Shown in pieces: positions 59,445 through 64,000 of a stretch of 64,000 bases of DNA. Below the pieces are notes generated by a model. The model saw only the letters and a program-made list of their open reading frames with translations, was not told the origin of the DNA and made no database searches. A program made the position numbers and the translations under genes. Position 1 is the stretch's first letter, and every line of letters starts with the position of its first letter. This stretch comes from Ovoidimarina sediminis (GTDB taxonomy: Bacteria > Pseudomonadota > Alphaproteobacteria > Rhodobacterales > Rhodobacteraceae), in NCBI RefSeq assembly GCF_032586175.1, contig NZ_JAWHTE010000022.1, forward strand, positions 16,032 through 80,031, in the 5' to 3' direction.

Positions 59445-60182
59445 CTACAGCATCGCCATCCCACCATTTACATGCAGCGTGGTGCCAGTGACATACGCTG
59501 CCTCAGCGCTCGCCAGATAAAGAACCGCCGCTGCGATTTCAACAGGCTCCCCCATGCGACCCGCCGGTACCTGCGTCAGAATCTGAGCTTTCTGGTCATC
59601 AGTTAGCTTGTCGGTCATAGCCGTCGTGATGAAACCGGGTGCCACACAGTTCACGGTAATCCCCCGGCTTGCTACCTCGTAGGCCACAGCCTTCGACATG
59701 CCAACCATCCCTGCCTTTGAGGCCGCGTAGTTGGCCTGACCGGGATTCCCGGTCGCTCCGACCACGGAAGAGATGTTCACGATCCGCCCCCAACGCGCCT
59801 TCATCATTCCCCGGATCACGCCCTTCATCAGCTTCATCGACGCAGTCAGGTTGACGTCGAGCACGCTCTGCCACTCCTCGTCGGACATCCGCATGAAAAT
59901 CTGATCCCGCGTGATCCCGGCGTTGTTGACAAGTATATCGACCAATCCCATCGCCTCGGCGGCAGCCTTCGGCAGCGCGTCGACCGCCTCCGCGTCACTC
60001 AGGTTGCACGGAAGAACATGGGCCCGCTCTCCAAGCTCGGCCGCCAGAGCCTCAAGCGGCTGCTCGCGCGTCCCCGACAGCCCGACAGTCGCCCCGGCGC
60101 CGTGAAGCGTTCTGGCAATCTCCGCACCAAGACCCCCGGATGCTCCGGTGACGAGCGCCGCCTTCCCCGTCAGATCGAACAT
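59445..60182 (-). CDS. fabG: 3-oxoacyl-ACP reductase
   Basis: FabG (245 residues), NADPH-dependent short-chain reductase of fatty-acid elongation. Cofactor motif ALVTGASGGLGAEIARTL, DILVNNAGITRDQIFMRM, catalytic serine in VNISSVVGATGNPGQANYAA with YxxxK (YAASK), and the end VTGTTLHVNGGMAML. The ATG at 60182 has GAGAGGA upstream. It follows fabD by 48 bases. Confidence 0.98.
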   Translation of the reverse strand: MFDLTGKAALVTGASGGLGAEIARTLHGAGATVGLSGTREQPLEALAAELGERAHVLPCNLSDAEAVDALPKAAAEAMGLVDILVNNAGITRDQIFMRMSDEEWQSVLDVNLTASMKLMKGVIRGMMKARWGRIVNISSVVGATGNPGQANYAASKAGMVGMSKAVAYEVASRGITVNCVAPGFITTAMTDKLTDDQKAQILTQVPAGRMGEPVEIAAAVLYLASAEAAYVTGTTLHVNGGMAML

Positions 60183-60230
60183 GCATGTTCCTCTCGTTTT
60201 TTCTCGTGTTTCCGTCACCCAATGCGGCGA

Positions 60231-61160
60231 TCAGGCCTCCACAGCCGCGCGGATGTCATCGGCAGTCTCGACCACCCGCACGTCCGCGTCCTTCACTATC
60301 CTGCGAACCATGCCTGATAGCGCCTTGCCGGCCCCGATCTCCCAGAACTCGCCAACCCCCTCGCCGGCCATCCAGATAACGCTTTCGCGCCAGCGGACCG
60401 AACCGGTGATCTGCTCTATAAGCAGGTCACGGATGATCGATGGATCCGTCACGCCGCATGCGCGCACGTTCGAGACGACCGGCACAACCGGCTCCTTTAT
60501 CTCCACGCCGCGGATGACTTCAGCCATCTCTGTCGCGGCTGGAGCCATCATTGCGCAATGGAACGGTGCGCTCACCGGAAGAAGAAGCGCCCGCTTCGCG
60601 CCGGCCGCCTTCGCATTCTCCACAGCGCGCGACACAGCTTCCCGGGTGCCGGAAATAACAACCTGCGCCGGATCATTATCGTTCGCCGCGGCCAGGCAAT
60701 CGCCCTGCGCATTGGCCTCCACCAGCGCCTGAACGGCGTTGAGATCGAGCCCGAGGACCGCGGCCATCGCACCATCCCCCACCGGGACCGCCGCCTGCAT
60801 TGCCTTGCCTCTTGCTCTTAGCAGTCGCGCGGTGTCGCTGAGGGTCAGCGCACCAGCGGCGCAAAGCGCGGAATACTCGCCAAGTGAGTGCCCTGCGACG
60901 AACGCAGCAGTCCCGATTCCGACGCCCTCGCTTTCGAGCGCCCTCAGAACCGCCATAGAAGTCGCCATAAGGGCGGGCTGGGCGTTCTCGGTCAGGGTTA
61001 GGGTTTCGATATCGCCGTCCCAGATGAGAGAGGAAAGCTTTTCGCCAAGCGCCTCGTCGACCTCGTCGAACACAGCCTTGGCCTCGGGATAGGCCCCGGC
61101 CAGATCATGGCCCATGCCGACGGCCTGTGCGCCCTGCCCGGGAAATACGAATGCACGCAT
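60231..61160 (-). CDS. fabD: Malonyl-CoA:ACP transacylase
   Basis: FabD (309 residues) loads malonyl groups on ACP. Motifs: FVFPGQGAQAVGMGHDL, active-site serine in FVAGHSLGEYSALCAAGAL, the arginine in RLLRARGKAMQAAVP, and the catalytic histidine in LPVSAPFHCAMMAPAA. The ATG at 61160 has AGGGGCAG upstream. It starts the fabD-fabG-acpP run on the minus strand. Confidence 0.98.
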   Translation of the reverse strand: MRAFVFPGQGAQAVGMGHDLAGAYPEAKAVFDEVDEALGEKLSSLIWDGDIETLTLTENAQPALMATSMAVLRALESEGVGIGTAAFVAGHSLGEYSALCAAGALTLSDTARLLRARGKAMQAAVPVGDGAMAAVLGLDLNAVQALVEANAQGDCLAAANDNDPAQVVISGTREAVSRAVENAKAAGAKRALLLPVSAPFHCAMMAPAATEMAEVIRGVEIKEPVVPVVSNVRACGVTDPSIIRDLLIEQITGSVRWRESVIWMAGEGVGEFWEIGAGKALSGMVRRIVKDADVRVVETADDIRAAVEA

Positions 61161-61292
61161 CGACTGCCCCTCCCCCTTGTTTTGTATTTGCGGTCTTTCT
61201 TTTGCTCTACCGCCTCCAAGGCAGAGCGGCAAGCCGTGCAGATATCCCCGCAGAGGGGCTCAGTTCGTGAAAATCAGATCAGGATGAGGCGC

Positions 61293-61889
61293 TCAGGCCA
61301 GGCGGCTCGACTGAAAAAGCGCGGATTTCGCCAGCTTGTGGTCAACCCGCTCATGCATCGGGCGCAAGTCGACGGAAAGCCTGCGAAGGAGTACCGTCAG
61401 ATCCGTCTCCCGCCCGTTCGCCACCTCCACCGGCTGACGACGGCCTGCGAAACGCAAGAAAAGGTGCGCCTTCCCCGGCACTCCCTCATCCCTCTTGAGA
61501 TATGCGCTTTCGACTTTTGCCATCGGCACCACATGCTTAAGACGACTTTGCCCCCGGCAGTTACGGCGCGACAAGCGCAGCTCCCGCCGTGCAAGATCGA
61601 TATGCACCTCGGTCTGAAGACCACGGCTGCCGTAGTAATAGATCGCAACCCCGCCCGCGCCGAATACGAAGGCAAGGCAGGCCTTCGTCAGGAAGGCGTC
61701 GCCCGGGAAGATCGATGCCGGCAGAAGCCACTGGCCATAAGCCGACATCACAAGGATCAGGCCCAGGAACCGCAACATGATCTCGACAAGCGTTTCACTG
61801 TCGAAGCGATCTTCTGGATCGCGGATGGTGTAACCCCAGTAGGTTTCCGTCACCATCGGCCCGGTCTGCGCAGTCTGTGCCATCGCCAT
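61293..61889 (-). CDS. Membrane protein of unknown function
   Basis: 198 residues with two membrane segments (VEIMLRFLGLILVMSAYGQW and KACLAFVFGAGGVAIYYYGS) and a C-terminal cytoplasmic-looking domain of about 95 residues (HIDLARRELRLSRRNCRGQS, HLFLRFAGRRQPVEVANG). I do not recognise the family; the layout resembles small PH-like membrane proteins. The ATG at 61889 has GGGTGA upstream; a GTG three codons earlier is possible. It is divergent from rpsF. Confidence 0.75.
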   Translation of the reverse strand: MAMAQTAQTGPMVTETYWGYTIRDPEDRFDSETLVEIMLRFLGLILVMSAYGQWLLPASIFPGDAFLTKACLAFVFGAGGVAIYYYGSRGLQTEVHIDLARRELRLSRRNCRGQSRLKHVVPMAKVESAYLKRDEGVPGKAHLFLRFAGRRQPVEVANGRETDLTVLLRRLSVDLRPMHERVDHKLAKSALFQSSRLA

Positions 61890-62012
61890 CGAATTCACCC
61901 GCTAACGAATCCCGCCACGTTGGACGGGAACCCTCTGCGACTGACTTTTGACAATGAAGTTGGTCAGAATGCGGCCTAAGGCGGTCCGTTTCGCGACAGC
62001 TAGACCGACGCC

Positions 62013-62040
62013 TTGCATCACTTGGAAAGCTGTGTATAAG
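62013..62040 (+). promoter_or_regulatory. Promoter of the rpsF operon
   Basis: TTGCAT (62013-62018) and TATAAG (62035-62040) are 16 bases apart. The resulting leader of about 100 bases is long enough for ribosomal-protein feedback control, but I see no recognisable S6:S18 leader motif in it. Confidence 0.6.
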
Positions 62041-62146
62041 CGCTCGGTTGCCGCAAACATCATGCACCAGCGCAGCCTCTCGTGTCCCGGCCGCGGCGAC
62101 CTGAAACCCGGGCTTTGAAGTGCGCTCGAACAATACTGGAGAAGCC

Positions 62147-62500
62147 ATGCCGCTCTACGAGCATGTCTTTATCGCGCGTCAGGATCTGTCCAACGCGCAG
62201 GCCGAAGGGCTCATCGAACATTTCAGCGCCGTGCTGACCGACAACGGCGGAAAGGTCGACCACCAGGAATACTGGGGGGTCAAGACGATGGCCTACAAGA
62301 TCAACAAGAACCGCAAAGGTCATTACGCCTTCATGCGCACTGACGCCCCTGCGCCTGCCGTGCAGGAGATGGAACGTCTGATGCGTCTCCACGATGACGT
62401 GATGCGCGTTCTCACCATCAAGGTCGATAACCACGAAGATGGCCCGTCGATCCAGATGCAGAAGCGTGACGACCGTGACGGTCGCCGTGAACGGCGTTAA
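62147..62500 (+). CDS. rpsF: 30S ribosomal protein S6
   Basis: 117 residues. MPLYEHVFIARQDLSNAQAE at the start, GGKVDHQEYWGVKTMAYKIN in the middle and the RLMRLHDDVMRVLTIKVD strand are typical S6. The C-terminal tail is charged (DDRDGRRERR). The ATG at 62147 has GGAGAAG upstream. It is first of rpsF-rpsR-rplI. Confidence 0.98.
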   Translation: MPLYEHVFIARQDLSNAQAEGLIEHFSAVLTDNGGKVDHQEYWGVKTMAYKINKNRKGHYAFMRTDAPAPAVQEMERLMRLHDDVMRVLTIKVDNHEDGPSIQMQKRDDRDGRRERR

Positions 62501-62516
62501 AAAGGATCGATAAGAT

Positions 62517-62744
62517 ATGGCTGCTAAACCATTTTTCCGTCGCCGTAAGGTTTGCCCGTTCTCTGGCGAAAACGCGCCGAAGATCGATTACAAGGATACT
62601 CGCCTCCTGCAGCGCTACATCTCGGAGCGCGGCAAAATCGTTCCGTCGCGCATCACCGCCGTTTCAGCCAAGAAGCAGCGTGAACTCGCCCGTGCTATCA
62701 AGCGCGCGCGTTTCCTCGCCCTTCTGCCCTACGCCGTGAAGTAA
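62517..62744 (+). CDS. rpsR: 30S ribosomal protein S18
   Basis: 75 residues. PFFRRRKVCPFSGENAPKID and TAVSAKKQRELARAIKRARF are diagnostic S18 segments. It forms a pair with S6 in the platform of the small subunit. AAGGATCGATAAG precedes the start; rplI follows after ten bases. Confidence 0.98.
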   Translation: MAAKPFFRRRKVCPFSGENAPKIDYKDTRLLQRYISERGKIVPSRITAVSAKKQRELARAIKRARFLALLPYAVK

Positions 62745-62754
62745 GGAGGTTCCG

Positions 62755-63402
62755 ATGGACGTCATTCTTCTCGAACGAGTCGCCAAGCTCGGCCAGATGG
62801 GCGAGGTCGTGACCGTCAAGGACGGCTATGCCCGCAACTATCTTCTGCCTCAGAAAAAAGCGCTCTGGGCTTCGCCGGAAAACATCTCGGCTTTCGAGGC
62901 ACAGAAGGCACAACTCGAGGCGCGCAACCTCGAAACCAAGAAAGATGCGGAAGCTCTGGCAGAGAAGCTCGCAGGCGAAACCTTCATCGTGATTCGCTCC
63001 GCCTCGGACGCAGGTGCGCTTTACGGCTCCGTCACTACCCGTGACGCCGCCGATTCCGCCACCGAGGCCGGCTTCTCGGTCGATCGCAAGCAGATCCAAC
63101 TCTCTCGCCCGATCAAGGAACTTGGCATTCACGGTCTGACCGTCGTCCTCCACCCCGAAGTCGAGGTCGAAATCAGCCTTAATGTCGCCCGTTCGGCTGA
63201 AGAGGCCGAGCTTCAGGCCCAGGGCAAGTCGATCCAGGATCTGGCCGCCGAAGAAGAGGCTGAGGCAGAGCTTGAGATCGCCGAACTCTTCGACGACATC
63301 GGCGCCGCCGAACTCGAGGAACTTGATGTCGACGACGACATCGAGACCCCGGCCGAAGCTGCAGAAGAAGCCGCTGACGAGGACGACGAAACCGCCTCAT
63401 AG
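62755..63402 (+). CDS. rplI: 50S ribosomal protein L9
   Basis: 215 residues, longer than the usual ~150. MDVILLERVAKLGQMGEVVT and VKDGYARNYLLPQKKALWAS form the N-domain; the C-domain ends around VVLHPEVEVEISLNVARS. The extra 60 residues are extremely acidic (AAEEEAEAELEIAELFDDIG and further E/D runs), a tail seen in other Rhodobacterales L9 proteins and of unknown role. AAGGAGG lies eight bases before the ATG. Confidence 0.97.
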   Translation: MDVILLERVAKLGQMGEVVTVKDGYARNYLLPQKKALWASPENISAFEAQKAQLEARNLETKKDAEALAEKLAGETFIVIRSASDAGALYGSVTTRDAADSATEAGFSVDRKQIQLSRPIKELGIHGLTVVLHPEVEVEISLNVARSAEEAELQAQGKSIQDLAAEEEAEAELEIAELFDDIGAAELEELDVDDDIETPAEAAEEAADEDDETAS

Positions 63403-63425
63403 AAGGCGCTCAAATGAAAAGCCAT

Positions 63426-63460
63426 ACGCCGCTCCGGCAATTCGGGGCGGCGTTTTGTTT
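63426..63460 (+). terminator. Terminator of the rpsF-rpsR-rplI operon
   Basis: Eleven-base-pair stem (63426-63436 with 63443-63453, one G-U pair) with a six-base loop, followed by TTTTGTTT. The gap from here to 63675 holds no recognisable gene; a 41-codon frame from a GTG at 63553 is discussed in the findings. Confidence 0.9.
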
Positions 63461-63675
63461 GTCGGAAACATAGGAGCGGGGAAGCCCGCCTCACCTACCC
63501 GGAAATCGAAAAACTGACAATTTCGCCCAAATCCCAAGGCAAACAATCCCTCGTGAAACGAGCCGTTCATCGAGATCGCGCGAAGTCAGACACCTCGTGC
63601 CCGCAATTCATTGCCTCATGGGGCCCAGCCATTTTTGCGGCAGTTCTCTGCCTGATGCACGCCGACAATGGCCAC

Positions 63676-64000
63676 TAGAGCGTCGTCCCGAAAACCTGAA
63701 TCGATGGGATTCCCACAGCGTTGATTTTGTGATTCACCATATTTGGAGGTGGGTCATGGGCAAATCACTGTCGCTGGACATTCGGGAGCGGGTCGTGGCG
63801 CTGGTCGATGAAGGCCTTTCATGCCACGAAGCAGCGCGACGCTTGCGTATATCGGCGGCAAGCGCTGTTCGGATTGTGCAGCGCAAGAAGCGAACGGGTG
63901 GGGTCAAGGCTGCGCCTCAGGGGCGACCGCGCCGCAGCAAGCTGGATGCGGTCTCGGATTGGCTCAGAGCACGCGTGGAAGCCGAGCCTGACATCACCAT
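63676..64000 (+). mobile_element. IS630-type insertion sequence, left part
   Basis: The element appears to begin after a TA dinucleotide (63676-63677), with a left end GAGCGTCGTCCCGAAAACC, and includes the start of a transposase gene. IS630 elements insert at TA and duplicate it. The right end lies outside the window, so neither completeness nor the target duplication can be checked. Confidence 0.75.
63756..64000 (+). CDS. IS630 family transposase, N-terminal fragment
   Basis: 81 codons to the window edge without a stop. The ATG has GGAGGTGGG upstream. It begins MGKSLSLDIRERVVALVDEG, then CHEAARRLRISAASAVRIVQ, a helix-turn-helix of the IS630/Tc1 type, and reaches PQGRPRRSKLD. The DDE catalytic domain would follow beyond the window. 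Confidence 0.88.
   Translation, partial: MGKSLSLDIRERVVALVDEGLSCHEAARRLRISAASAVRIVQRKKRTGGVKAAPQGRPRRSKLDAVSDWLRARVEAEPDIT

Noticed and set aside
1..64000. CRISPR arrays, rRNA or tRNA genes and defence islands
   Set aside because: No regularly spaced direct repeats, no tRNA T-loop/acceptor patterns in intergenic regions, and no defence genes beyond the toxin-antitoxin pair were seen.

Overview
The window is about 64 kb of GC-rich, gene-dense chromosome from an alphaproteobacterium, almost certainly a member of the Rhodobacteraceae (Rhodobacterales). The evidence is the gene order lptF-lptG-lptD-surA-pdxA-rsmA, a pyruvate dehydrogenase operon whose E1 beta subunit carries a lipoyl domain, a DUF4167 protein next to prmC-prfA, and remnants of a Rhodobacter-type gene transfer agent (GTA) cluster. 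No rRNA, tRNA or CRISPR array was seen.

Layout. 1-2.3 kb: end of the ATP synthase operon (atpG-atpD-atpC), with a very long stem-loop between atpD and atpC. 2.4-4.9 kb: a frameshifted universal stress protein, then holC and pepA on the minus strand. 5-12.5 kb: outer-membrane/LPS operon lptF-lptG-lptD-surA plus pdxA-rsmA. 12.6-19.5 kb: DUF4167, prmC, prfA, DUF1499, agmatinase and M20 amidohydrolase on the minus strand, then mazG (+) and a lipoprotein (-). 19.7-26.7 kb: nucleoside hydrolase, acetyltransferase, methyltransferase, SelO, two EamA exporters, PhzF and a Fur-family regulator. 26.8-36.2 kb: eno, a Rieske oxygenase with a Fur-like box upstream, a secreted esterase, small enzymes, anmK, tyrS, YHS and DUF3179 proteins. 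36.4-42.5 kb: a Crp-type regulator, a 460-bp gap holding a probable structured RNA, two overlapping cyclophilin genes, pgk, fba and an acyl-CoA dehydrogenase. 42.6-47.1 kb: ftsB and the PDH operon. 47.1-50.8 kb: a RES/Xre toxin-antitoxin pair, cysK, cysE and a DksA-like protein.

50.7-54.5 kb is the most unusual part. It is a collapsed GTA cluster: the terminase ATPase segment is joined in frame to the C-terminal half of the GTA tip/host-specificity protein, flanked by what look like GTA gene 1, DUF2793 and DUF7742 genes. The head, portal, capsid and tail genes normally between them are missing. 54.7-61.9 kb: the fatty-acid cluster fabD-fabG-acpP and fabF-mltG on the minus strand, interrupted by a divergent HisA paralog and a PilZ membrane protein. 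62.1-63.5 kb: rpsF-rpsR-rplI. The window ends inside an IS630-type insertion sequence.

Functional themes: energy and central carbon metabolism (ATP synthase, eno, pgk, fba, PDH), envelope assembly (Lpt, SurA, MltG, FtsB, AnmK), lipid synthesis, translation (prfA, prmC, rsmA, tyrS, ribosomal proteins) and cysteine synthesis. Mobile or accessory signals are the GTA scar, the toxin-antitoxin pair, the IS element and at least four copies of a dispersed intergenic palindromic element (near 2.87, 11.6, 31.2 and 48.3 kb). I found no clearly new defence or biosynthetic system. The best leads are the GTA fusion gene, the dispersed element, the atpD-atpC hairpin, the candidate RNA and the HisA paralog.
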